From Deltaproteobacteria bacterium IMCC39524 (GTDB lineage: Bacteria > Desulfobacterota > Desulfuromonadia > Desulfuromonadales > BM103), in assembly GCA_029667085.1 (NCBI GenBank), contig JARUHJ010000001.1, forward strand, positions 620,001 through 684,000: a DNA stretch of 64,000 nt. The letters run 5' to 3'. Shown here piece by piece: positions 43,545 to 52,579 of the stretch (position 1 is the stretch's first letter; each line of letters opens with the position of its first letter). The translations under genes and the position numbers were made by a program. The notes under the pieces are model-generated. The model was not told where the DNA came from and did no database searches. It saw nothing but the letters and a program-made list of their open reading frames with translations.

Positions 43545-44054
43545 TTAACTGATACCCGCTTCTTCCTGCAGTAGAGACACCCAGGCGTCCAGGCGCTGCT
43601 CTGTAAGCTGGTCCTGATTTTCAACATCAAGAGGCAGACCGAGGAAATAATCCCCTTCAACCGCGGCGGAGGCAGAGTAATCGTAGCCTTTATCCGGCCA
43701 TTTGCCTATGATGGTCGCTCCGGCCGCCACCGCAAGATCATGCAGTGCCTTCATCCCGTCGACAAAGGCATCAGGGTAACCGACCTGATCTCCGACCCCG
43801 TACAAAGCGACCTTTGCCCCCTCCAACTGTGCCTCGCACAGGCAGTCATAGGCGTCGTTCCAGTCGATTTGCAGACGATCCCCCTCACCGCGCCAGCTTG
43901 AAGTGCCGAGAATCAGCAGATCACAGCCTTCAAGATCCGCACGGGTTGCGTTGGCAATGGGATAAAGGCGTGCGGTAGAGATTCGCTCCGCAAGACATTG
44001 AGCGATTAAGGCGGTATTGCCAGTGCTGCCGCCGTAAAATATTCCGATTTTCAT
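43545..44054 (-). CDS. Flavodoxin
   Basis: A 169-aa long-chain flavodoxin. The FMN phosphate loop is GGSTGNTA near residues 8-15, the W-containing loop is GTSSWRGEGD near 50, and the second flavin loop is GVGDQVGYPDAF near 85. It is a low-potential one-electron carrier replacing ferredoxin. AGGAGG precedes the ATG. It is monocistronic. Confidence 0.92.
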   Translation of the reverse strand: MKIGIFYGGSTGNTALIAQCLAERISTARLYPIANATRADLEGCDLLILGTSSWRGEGDRLQIDWNDAYDCLCEAQLEGAKVALYGVGDQVGYPDAFVDGMKALHDLAVAAGATIIGKWPDKGYDYSASAAVEGDYFLGLPLDVENQDQLTEQRLDAWVSLLQEEAGIS

Positions 44055-44204
44055 GATGCCTCCTTTATCGACGAAGATAAAATCAATTTAAAACGGTAAC
44101 CAGTTTGACATGTTAGCATATCAGCGCGGTCAGAGTGGAGTGGGGTCTTGAACTTTGAATTTACTCAAGATTAAAGAACTTAATTACACCCACCACTTTC
44201 CAAG

Positions 44205-45692
44205 CTACTGCCCAAAAAGTGGCAAAGCATGCCCATTCACCAGCAACTGACCACCATTAAACGAAGCATTACTTCTGATTTTATCTCCATCACGCACAAT
44301 AAGATTCTGCGCAATATATATTTCCAGTTGCTCCCCCAGCTGCTGCTCGACCATAACATCGATCTCTGCATCGCTCATTTCGACCTCTACCCCGCTCGCG
44401 CGAACAGCTTCGAGTTCAAGCTCGAGAGAACTCTTTATATTGCTGGCCAGAAGAGCTCGAAGCAGACTCTCATCGACCGACAGTTCTGCTGATGATTCGA
44501 GATACTGAAGGTAGTCGAAGATGGCGGCAAGATTATCGGGAGCTTCCCCCGGTAGATTATCGAGTTTCAGTTTGAAAGTTCCGTCGGCCTCGCCCATCGG
44601 CGTGTTGACATAGAACCGATTGATATTGAATTCCGGGCTGCCGGTCATCATCGCCATCGCCAGATCGGTGTACAAGGGCAAGAGCTCTGCAAGCAAGGCA
44701 TCCTGATCGTATATGTCGGCTTCACGATAGATGTCCATAACTTTTACCTGATAATCACTGAACGCATGGCCATCCATATTCTTCAGCTCCATATCGATGA
44801 CCAGAGGCCCGTAGCTCTCACCGTCAAAGCTCGCCCCGTCGAAGGTCATGTTCTGGGTGACCTGTACAAGTTGGCCATCGAAGCTGCTATCTGTGACAGC
44901 CTTGAACCCTTTCAACTGTAAGACGGTCCTCTCTTCGCTATCTTCCTCGTCACCACCTTTCTCTATAAAGGCCAGCTCCATGCCTCCGGACACCATCTGA
45001 GTGGTTCCGACAAAGAGCATCGGCAAGGTCTCCACCAGATCGAAATCACCACGGATTACGCTCCAACTCAGAGTGCCATCATCAAAATGGATTTCTACTT
45101 TTGGCATATCGAGCGTTCCAACCAGCGTGCCAGCACCAGGGGCATAGTCCGTAGTCGCTATAAAGCCACCCCAGACAAACTCAACGCCCTCTTCATGCTT
45201 TTCAAATGGTGGGATTTCGATCTTGCCATTCGTGCTGCCATCGAAACCTAAACGAAGATGGAGGAAGGATTCTTTCAATTCCGGGATGTTTTGCAGTAGC
45301 TCCTCAAGGGCCTGGTCTTCGGGAGAGAAGAGCAGCATACGGGTATCGACCAGAGCCAGAGCAGGCGAGAACGAAACCTGGCCGTCAACGATCGGCAAAG
45401 GGCCATGATGCAGGGTGTGTTCAAAGACCAGCTCCACCGTCTCCATGGTGGGCTCCTCGCCTTCTTCAACGGGTATTTGGGGAACCTTTATCTCCAGAAG
45501 CATCTCAGCTTTAGAGCTAAAGAATCCACGTTGATAGCTCTTACTGGTCAAGGTTATCGGACCCCAGTGAGAATTCTGCTGCAGCAGGTTAAAATATTGA
45601 TCCTCAACCTTGCTGCCTACGATATAAGTTGCGCCAGCCCAACCGACGACACAGAACAGAATGATTACGACAATAATGACTAATTTTTTCAT
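44205..45692 (-). CDS. DUF945 (YdgA-like) membrane-anchored protein
   Basis: A 495-aa protein with a single N-terminal membrane anchor (KKLVIIVVIILFCVVGWAGATYIVG) and a large extracytoplasmic part. The family patterns QQNSHWGPITLTSKSYQRGFFSS near 40-60 and TLHHGPLP near 100 identify DUF945. The function is unknown. The start at 45692 follows TAGGAGAAG; an upstream Met at 45776 is rejected because it overlaps the next gene and has no site. Confidence 0.87.
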   Translation of the reverse strand: MKKLVIIVVIILFCVVGWAGATYIVGSKVEDQYFNLLQQNSHWGPITLTSKSYQRGFFSSKAEMLLEIKVPQIPVEEGEEPTMETVELVFEHTLHHGPLPIVDGQVSFSPALALVDTRMLLFSPEDQALEELLQNIPELKESFLHLRLGFDGSTNGKIEIPPFEKHEEGVEFVWGGFIATTDYAPGAGTLVGTLDMPKVEIHFDDGTLSWSVIRGDFDLVETLPMLFVGTTQMVSGGMELAFIEKGGDEEDSEERTVLQLKGFKAVTDSSFDGQLVQVTQNMTFDGASFDGESYGPLVIDMELKNMDGHAFSDYQVKVMDIYREADIYDQDALLAELLPLYTDLAMAMMTGSPEFNINRFYVNTPMGEADGTFKLKLDNLPGEAPDNLAAIFDYLQYLESSAELSVDESLLRALLASNIKSSLELELEAVRASGVEVEMSDAEIDVMVEQQLGEQLEIYIAQNLIVRDGDKIRSNASFNGGQLLVNGHALPLFGQ

Positions 45693-45744
45693 ACTTCTCC
45701 TAAACTGCTGTTCGGGGGACATAATACCTGTTCTAATCTCACCC

Positions 45745-46221
45745 CTACCTCTTCTCTTCCGACCGAAAAACAACAATCGTCTCTTTATTTCCTCTCCACA
45801 ACCGCACCATCTTCATATTGTAACCATCAAACCCTTTATAATGATGCGGCGTCCTGTCCTGCCTTACAAACTTGATCTCATTGCGACCGGTAGCAATTTC
45901 AGCAACAGAAGCTGGCCAGAACTTGCCAAAGTAACCAGTACGTATGAAACCTTGCGCTCGTAGATCTGCCTCCAAATCTTTGAGAGAGTTGTAACGCACT
46001 CCTATCGCCAGGCGACTCTTTGTAACAAGAGCAGACGCTTGAGGCTCGCGAGTTAACGGCGGCCGTGAAGCGGTTCTGGGTTGTATAGGAGCGACAGCCA
46101 CCGGCTCGTTGTAACTGGAATCGAGATCAACCTTCTCCACCGAACTTGAATCGAAGTAAAGAGCAACGATTAAGGCGATGACGAGGAAAGGTAGAAAGTA
46201 TTTTGTTACCCAGTTGGTCAT
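45745..46221 (-). CDS. Hypothetical membrane-anchored protein, 158 aa
   Basis: An N-terminal transmembrane anchor (FLPFLVIALIVALYF), a proline-rich linker (VAPIQPRTASRPPLTREP) and a C-terminal globular part (residues 80-158) with no recognised domain. It lies 53 bp upstream of the DUF945 start, so both may form one unit of envelope proteins. The ribosome site is weak. Function unknown. Confidence 0.6.
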   Translation of the reverse strand: MTNWVTKYFLPFLVIALIVALYFDSSSVEKVDLDSSYNEPVAVAPIQPRTASRPPLTREPQASALVTKSRLAIGVRYNSLKDLEADLRAQGFIRTGYFGKFWPASVAEIATGRNEIKFVRQDRTPHHYKGFDGYNMKMVRLWRGNKETIVVFRSEEKR

Positions 46222-46497
46222 AAAATCCGAAACGCGTGGTGCGGTAGGTGGAACGCGAGTAAATAATCACCCAAGCATGCGACATATCTTTTCACGCAAA
46301 CAATACATGCTTAGGCTCAAAGATCTCTCACAACGAGCAGATCGGATTCGATTTGAGCTAACAACTTGTCTTTGGGGGTGGCAACAAAAGGATATCAATA
46401 ATTTCAATCATCTGGAACTATTTATTCTGGCTTTTATCTTAAACCTGGCATTGAAAAATTCTTTTTCCAGCTAAAGTCAGTGCTCAACGATTTAAGA

Positions 46498-48237
46498 TCA
46501 AGGTCCTACCGCAAGCGCTGTCGATCTTCGAGGGTCGGCAGCGCCATTAAATAAACCTTTATCAATCAAAATAGATTGGCTAGCACCCATGGCTGATTTC
46601 TGTTTAACCTTATGCCCTTTTTCGCGAAGGATTCTGACAGTGTCTGGACTAAGCCCTTCTTCAATCCGCAATTCATCGGGTAACCATTGATGATGGATTC
46701 TGGGAGCAGCTACAGCACTTAGAATATTAAGATTGTGATCGATAACATTCATGACCACCTGCAGTGTCGTAGTAATGATGCGTGAACCACCGGGACTGCC
46801 TGTAACTAAAAAGTTTTTCCCTTGTTTCTTAACTATGGTCGGCGACATGGAGCTCAGCATACGCTTGCCTGGCTCAATCTTGTTTGCCTCGCCGCCGATC
46901 AGGCCATAGGCATTCGGTACTCCTGGTTTTGCCGAGAAATCGTCCATCTCATTATTCAGTAAAAACCCGGCCCCCTCTACGACAACTCCAGAACCATAGC
47001 TGAAGTTAATTGTATAAGTGTTTGAGACGGCATTGCCAAACTTGTCCACAATAGAAAAGTGGGTCGTTTCATTGCTTTCGTAGGGCAAGAACTCGCCAGG
47101 GCGAATGCGATGACTCGGAGTTGCTTTCTCGTCATCAATTTTATTTCGAAGGGTTGCTGCATATTCTTTCGAAGTGAGCTTTTTCATAGGAACTTGTACA
47201 AAATCCTCGTCCCCAAGGAACTGCGAGCGGTCTGCATAGGCCAGCTTCATAGCCTCTGCCATAAGATGGATGTTTCTTGCCGAATTATGACCCTCTTTAG
47301 CGACCGGGTAACCTTCAAGAATATTGAGAATCTGGATCAAGTGTACGCCACCGGAACTGGGCGGAGGCATTGAGTAGACATCATAGCCACGATAGGTCCC
47401 ATGCACCGGCGTCCTTATCACCGGAGAATAGTTTTTCATGTCCTCCAGGCTAATCAGACCGCCATGTTTGTCCATCTCGGCGACCAGACGTTTTGCAGTC
47501 TCCCCTTCGTAAAATTCTCTGGCACCGTTTTCCGCTATGCGGCTTAAGGTTGCTGCGAGATCTTTCTGTTTAAACAGGTCGCCAGGCTCGTAATAACCAT
47601 CATCTTTCTTGTAGAAGACCCGGGCAGATGAATCCCATTTTTTCAACAAATCTTCTTTATCTTTAAGGCCATTGCTAAACCTTTGAGTGACGATAAAACC
47701 TTCATCAGCAAGTTTAATTGCCGGTTTCATGGCTTCTGAAAGGCTAATAGTGCCGTATTTTTCCAAAGCCATAGCCAAGCCTGCAACTGTTCCAGGCACC
47801 CCAGTGGCCAGATAGGAATAACGCGACAAGTCACTATCGGCATTGCCGTCTTTATCAAGGAACATGTCGACAGTTGCTTTGCTTGGGGCTTTTTCTCGAT
47901 AGTCGATAGCAACGACATCATTCTGCTTTTCAGAGGAGATCATCATAAAGCCACCTCCCCCAATATTTCCCGACCTTGGTTGAGTGACCGCCAACACAAA
48001 GGCTGCTGTCACCGCAGCGTCAATTGCATTGCCCCCTTCTTTCAAGACCTTTTGCGCCGATTCACTCGCAATAAAATGACTTGTTGCCACCATCCCTTCA
48101 TCACCCAGAACGGGGGACATCCTTTCACCCCCAATAATTACGTCTGAATAAGCTGTTTGAGATATAAAAAGGATTAGGCTGCACAGCAGCACACATACAC
48201 GCAAAACATTATCTGGCAGACAGTTTCTCCGAGTCAT
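46498..48237 (-). CDS. ggt: Gamma-glutamyltransferase (glutathione hydrolase)
   Basis: A 579-aa periplasmic Ntn-hydrolase precursor. A signal peptide (VLRVCVLLCSLILFISQTAYS) is followed by the family patterns GGNAIDAAVTAAFVLAV and GGGGFMMI. The autocatalytic Thr begins TTHFSIVDKFGNAVSNT, splitting the large and small subunits. PSSGGVHLIQ and the late MSPTIV and GSPGGSRI segments complete the active site. It cleaves the gamma-glutamyl bond of glutathione and related compounds. It is monocistronic. Confidence 0.93.
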   Translation of the reverse strand: MTRRNCLPDNVLRVCVLLCSLILFISQTAYSDVIIGGERMSPVLGDEGMVATSHFIASESAQKVLKEGGNAIDAAVTAAFVLAVTQPRSGNIGGGGFMMISSEKQNDVVAIDYREKAPSKATVDMFLDKDGNADSDLSRYSYLATGVPGTVAGLAMALEKYGTISLSEAMKPAIKLADEGFIVTQRFSNGLKDKEDLLKKWDSSARVFYKKDDGYYEPGDLFKQKDLAATLSRIAENGAREFYEGETAKRLVAEMDKHGGLISLEDMKNYSPVIRTPVHGTYRGYDVYSMPPPSSGGVHLIQILNILEGYPVAKEGHNSARNIHLMAEAMKLAYADRSQFLGDEDFVQVPMKKLTSKEYAATLRNKIDDEKATPSHRIRPGEFLPYESNETTHFSIVDKFGNAVSNTYTINFSYGSGVVVEGAGFLLNNEMDDFSAKPGVPNAYGLIGGEANKIEPGKRMLSSMSPTIVKKQGKNFLVTGSPGGSRIITTTLQVVMNVIDHNLNILSAVAAPRIHHQWLPDELRIEEGLSPDTVRILREKGHKVKQKSAMGASQSILIDKGLFNGAADPRRSTALAVGP

Positions 48238-48574
48238 AACAACCCCTTTAGAACAATTTGACGTTTCTTCAATCAGCTTACATGCAAGTCAAACGAAGTA
48301 AAGAGATTGACTGACAACAAAATTGGGGGCACTTAAAAACAAGTGTCCCCAGCTCTGTGAGATGCTGAATTAATGGTACACTTATGAAAAACAAGACCAA
48401 AGGCTTTGTGGTGCAAGGTGAATATATTAAGGAGTGCACGGCAAGCTTTAGAACAAGTTGAGTCAATCTCAAGGCATGAGTGTTGGTAATTTACCCCTAA
48501 ATTAATTTCTCAAATTGCCTCCTCTTTTGTCAGGAAGAATCTAAGGTCAACCTAACCCTGAGCTGGAGACAGCA
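48238..48574. other. 337-bp gap between ggt and the histidine kinase
   Basis: Divergent promoter region. It holds a GGGGGCACTT/AAGTGTCCCC hairpin at 48325-48350. No clear promoter or other gene is seen. Confidence 0.5.
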
Positions 48575-50824
48575 GTGGCTAATCAAGGGATCGTTTGTAT
48601 CATAGAAAATGATGCACAGAGGTTTAAGGCTCTGCAAAAGATCCTGGAAAAAAACAATTACATAGTTATTAAGGTTGCAGCTAACGAAGAATCATCCTCA
48701 AACATTGTGGATGCTAGCCCCGACCTGGTCCTGCTTAGTGCACACATTACGGAAATTGATCTGTATGAGCTTATCGACAAGCTGAAATCAGATAAGCAGA
48801 CCATTGATCTCCCCTTTATTTTCACAACAATCCCAGAAGATCTGGAGACCCGCTCAAAAGTCATCAAATCAAGCGATGATCTGGTACTTGAGCCATTTGA
48901 TGAGCGTGAAGTTATTGCGCGCATCGAACGCCAAGTAACCGTTTCAAAAGTGCGTATGGCTCTGCGCGAGTCTGAGGCGAAGTTCCAGTCGGTCATGGAA
49001 TCAGCCATCGATGCGATCATATCGGCTGATGCCGAAGGCAAAACCCTTTCCTGGAACAAGGCCGCCACCTCGATGTTTGGTCACACTGAAGCTGAGGTGC
49101 TTGGCAAATCCATAGAAATCATCATCCCCGAACGTTTCCGAACGGCCCATGCTGAGGGGATAAAAAGAGTTAGTTCGGGAGGGGCGACCCACGCGATCGG
49201 CAAAACCGTGGAACTTGCCGCCATCTGCAAAAGTGGCGATGAAATTCCGGTCGAGCTGTCGTTGGCAACCTGGTTTCTTGACGAGAAGCGCTATTACACC
49301 GGGATCATCCGAGATATCGGGGAGCGCAAACAGGCGGAACAGAAGTTCCGTTCAGTAACCGAATCGGCCATTGATGCCATCATTTCTGCCAACAATAAGG
49401 GAGAGATTATCAGCTGGAATCAAGCTGCCACCAAAATTCTCGGATTTAGTGAGGAGGAAGCAGTAGGTCAGTGGGTTGAGATCATTATCCCGGAACGATT
49501 CCATAAGGCCCATCGCAATGGTATGGATCGATTCAGCAAGACTGGAGAAGCACATGCTATTGGTAAGACGGTCGAGCTGGCGGCGAGAAATAAAAGCGGC
49601 GACGAAATACCGATTGAGTTATCTCTTTCGACCTGGATGGTTCGCAATGAACGGTACTACACCGGAATTATTCGCGACATAGGAGAACGTAAGCGTGCTG
49701 AAGAAGCGCTTCGCCAAAGCGAAAAAGAGCTGCGGAGAAAATCCCTGGAGATGAAGGAAAAGAACCAGGAGCTAGAAGCCACCTTGAAACAGATTAATGA
49801 GATGCACAATCAAATGATCATACAGGAGAAGATGGCCTCCCTGGGTAAGCTCAGCGCGGGCATGGCCCATGAACTGAACAACCCCGCTTCAGCAGCTCAG
49901 CGTAGCGCGGCTCATTTGCAGAGCATATTGTTGAAGCTACAGGAAGTACTAGCCCGAATCGGTTCAATTCCTTTCGAAGAGCGGCAGATAAAAATGTTTG
50001 CCGTGCTCGACGTGTTGGCCAGGGAGCGCTCGCATGAACCTGTAGAGTTGAACGTTCTTACTCGCACGGATAGAGAAATCGCCCTTGAAGAATGGTTGCG
50101 TGGTCAAGGCTGTCGGGATCACGGCGAAGTCGTGCCGGCCCTTGTTAACGTCGGTTTCGTGAAGGAAGATCTCGACGAACTTATGAAACCATTCACCGGG
50201 GAACAAGTCCCTGTCGTCATCAGGTGGTTTGGCCTCAAGCTCACGATCTATAGCTTGGTCGAGGAGATCGGCTTGGCCACCGGTCGGATTGTAACCCTGG
50301 TTAAGGCTCTAAAAACCTATACCTACATGGACCAGGCACCCGTTCAATCGATTGATCTTCGTAAAGAACTGGATAACACGCTCATCATTCTGCGCAGCAA
50401 ACTGAAAAAGGGCGTTGAAGTTGTTCGTGAATATGCCGAGGACCTTCCTGCGATCGAGGCTTATGCCAGTGAGCTAAACCAGGTTTGGACGAATCTCATT
50501 GACAACGGGATTGACGCCATGGAGGGGTCTGGAACCTTGATTATCCGAGCAAAACGGGAAGATCCTTGGCTCGTGGTCGAAATAGAGGACAGTGGCCCGG
50601 GCATCCCCCCTGAACATCTGCCGAAGATTTTCGATCCCTTCTTCACGACCAAACCTCCGGGTGAGGGGACGGGACTCGGCCTGAATATAAGCCGAAACCT
50701 CATTGTCAAGAAGCATCATGGGGAGATGTCCGTGATGTCGAAGCCCGGCTCAACTTGTTTTACAGTTCATTTGCCGATGGACTTCCGACCTGCCGAAAAA
50801 TTAGACACGTCAAGGAGCTCGTGA
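48575..50824 (+). CDS. PAS-domain hybrid-type histidine kinase with degenerate receiver
   Basis: A 749-aa soluble kinase, GTG start behind GGAGACAGCA. Residues 1-120 look like a receiver domain, but the phospho-Asp position reads LVLLSAH (S55), so it is a pseudo-receiver. Two nearly identical PAS domains follow (about 133-253 and 256-374), each ending YYTGIIRDIGERK. A coiled coil leads to the H-box SAGMAHELNNPAS (H432), the N-box NLIDNGIDAM, DSGPGIP and FFTTKPPGEGTGLGLNIS. There are no membrane spans. It is separated by one base from the response-regulator fusion, its obvious partner. Confidence 0.92.
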   Translation: MANQGIVCIIENDAQRFKALQKILEKNNYIVIKVAANEESSSNIVDASPDLVLLSAHITEIDLYELIDKLKSDKQTIDLPFIFTTIPEDLETRSKVIKSSDDLVLEPFDEREVIARIERQVTVSKVRMALRESEAKFQSVMESAIDAIISADAEGKTLSWNKAATSMFGHTEAEVLGKSIEIIIPERFRTAHAEGIKRVSSGGATHAIGKTVELAAICKSGDEIPVELSLATWFLDEKRYYTGIIRDIGERKQAEQKFRSVTESAIDAIISANNKGEIISWNQAATKILGFSEEEAVGQWVEIIIPERFHKAHRNGMDRFSKTGEAHAIGKTVELAARNKSGDEIPIELSLSTWMVRNERYYTGIIRDIGERKRAEEALRQSEKELRRKSLEMKEKNQELEATLKQINEMHNQMIIQEKMASLGKLSAGMAHELNNPASAAQRSAAHLQSILLKLQEVLARIGSIPFEERQIKMFAVLDVLARERSHEPVELNVLTRTDREIALEEWLRGQGCRDHGEVVPALVNVGFVKEDLDELMKPFTGEQVPVVIRWFGLKLTIYSLVEEIGLATGRIVTLVKALKTYTYMDQAPVQSIDLRKELDNTLIILRSKLKKGVEVVREYAEDLPAIEAYASELNQVWTNLIDNGIDAMEGSGTLIIRAKREDPWLVVEIEDSGPGIPPEHLPKIFDPFFTTKPPGEGTGLGLNISRNLIVKKHHGEMSVMSKPGSTCFTVHLPMDFRPAEKLDTSRSS

Positions 50825-50825
50825 A

Positions 50826-52487
50826 ATGAATAAACCAATTATTCTTGCCATTGATGATGAGCCTCAAGTGCTAAATGCCGTTTCCAGAGACTTACAGGCG
50901 CAATACCAGAACGAATATCAAGTGATGAGAGCCTCCTCGGGGCAAGAGGCCATCGAAGCGGTGAAGGAACTTAAACGAAGAAATCTTGCCATTGCGCTTT
51001 TCCTGGTTGACCAGCGCATGCCGACGATGACAGGCATCGAGTTTCTATCAAAGGCTGCAAAACTTTATCCAGAGACAAAAAAAGTTCTGTTGACGGCCTA
51101 TGCTGATACCGATGTTGCCATCTCCAGTATCAACTCAATCAACCTTGATTACTACCTGATGAAACCCTGGGACCCGCCTGAGGAGAGACTCTATCCTGTG
51201 CTTGACGATTTGTTGAGCGATTGGTTGAACACTGTACCGATACCTTATGGCGGAATTCGGGTCGTCGGTACGCTATATTCCGCCAAATCACACTACATAA
51301 AAGATTTTCTTGCCCGGAGCCAAGTGCCCTATAAGTGGCTGGATTTCGAGAAAGACGAAGAGGCAAAAAAACTTCTTCAATTGGATTCCGCTGAAGATTT
51401 CAGGTTGCCGACGCTGTTCTTTCCGGATGGCAGCAGTTTGGTTGATCCGGAGCTATCAACTTTGGCAGACAAGGTGGGGATGACGACCCATGCAAAAAAA
51501 CCATATTACGATCTTATTATTATCGGGGCAGGTCCAGCAGGACTTACTGCAGCGGTATACGCGGCATCCGAGGGCTTGAAGGCGATTGTCATAGAACGGA
51601 ATGCAGCAGGTGGACAAGCCGGCATGAGTGCCCGTATCGAAAATTATCTCGGCTTTCCTCAAGGTATCAGCGGAGCCGACTTGACTCGCAGGGCGATCAC
51701 CCAGGCCAAGCGTCTGGGTGCAGAGATTCTAACCACTCAGGAGGTTAGTAGCATGCGCGCTGAGGGGCCCTACCGCTATGTCAGCCTGAAGAACGGAACC
51801 GAGTTGAGTTGTAAAGCTCTCCTGCTTTCGACAGGTGTGGCTACCAGGCAGATTAATCTTCCAGGAATCGATAAGCTGATCGGTGTTTCAGTCTATTACG
51901 GAGCTGCAAGCTCGGAAGCAGTTCATTACAAAGGAAAAAAAGTTTATGTGATCGGCGGAGCCAACTCCGCCGGACAGGGTGCCATGTTTTTATCCCGCTT
52001 TGCCCGTGAAGTCGTTTTGGTTTACCGGGGCAAATCCCTTCGAAAGAGCATGTCGACCTACCTCATCGATCAAATAAGTCAAACAGACAATATTACGACT
52101 CTCCGCAATACAGAATTAACCGCTGTTGAAGGCGCCGCAAAGTTAGAAACCATTACTTTAACAAATAATGACAGTGGAGAATCCATATCTGAAGCGGCCG
52201 ATGCCGTTTTTATTTTTACCGGCGCTGTCCCAGCCACGGAATTAACCGGTGACCTCATTCAAAAGGACGAGAATAATTATATTTACACCGGACCTGATTT
52301 GTTTATTGACGGCAATCGACCCAAGAATTGGACCTTGCCAAGAGATCCTTTTATCCTCGAAACCAACGTTCCAGGCATCTTTGCTGCTGGCGATGTAAGG
52401 CATGGCGCGATTAGACGAGTGGCTTCCGCCGTGGGACAAGGAGCTGTAGCTGTTGAGCTGATTCATAAATATCTGGAGACGGTTTGA
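50826..52487 (+). CDS. Response regulator fused to a thioredoxin-reductase-like flavoprotein
   Basis: A 553-aa three-part protein. Residues 1-130 are an intact receiver: D11/E12, the phospho-acceptor D62 in LVDQRMP and K113. Residues 140-205 look like a glutaredoxin-type fold without cysteines. Residues 228-553 are a TrxB-like enzyme with the FAD site IIGAGPAGLTAAVYA and the NAD(P)H site IGGANSAGQGA. The redox CxxC that normally precedes the NAD(P)H site is missing; that position reads YGAASSEA. It may use FAD and NAD(P)H without a disulfide. The preceding kinase ends one base upstream. Confidence 0.92.
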   Translation: MNKPIILAIDDEPQVLNAVSRDLQAQYQNEYQVMRASSGQEAIEAVKELKRRNLAIALFLVDQRMPTMTGIEFLSKAAKLYPETKKVLLTAYADTDVAISSINSINLDYYLMKPWDPPEERLYPVLDDLLSDWLNTVPIPYGGIRVVGTLYSAKSHYIKDFLARSQVPYKWLDFEKDEEAKKLLQLDSAEDFRLPTLFFPDGSSLVDPELSTLADKVGMTTHAKKPYYDLIIIGAGPAGLTAAVYAASEGLKAIVIERNAAGGQAGMSARIENYLGFPQGISGADLTRRAITQAKRLGAEILTTQEVSSMRAEGPYRYVSLKNGTELSCKALLLSTGVATRQINLPGIDKLIGVSVYYGAASSEAVHYKGKKVYVIGGANSAGQGAMFLSRFAREVVLVYRGKSLRKSMSTYLIDQISQTDNITTLRNTELTAVEGAAKLETITLTNNDSGESISEAADAVFIFTGAVPATELTGDLIQKDENNYIYTGPDLFIDGNRPKNWTLPRDPFILETNVPGIFAAGDVRHGAIRRVASAVGQGAVAVELIHKYLETV

Positions 52488-52579
52488 TTCCTGGTCGCCC
52501 CTATAAGGTGCCCTGAAAAGATTTTCTTTAATGGAATCACCTTCTGTGCTGGGTGGTTTTTCCTTTCGGGAGAATAATC

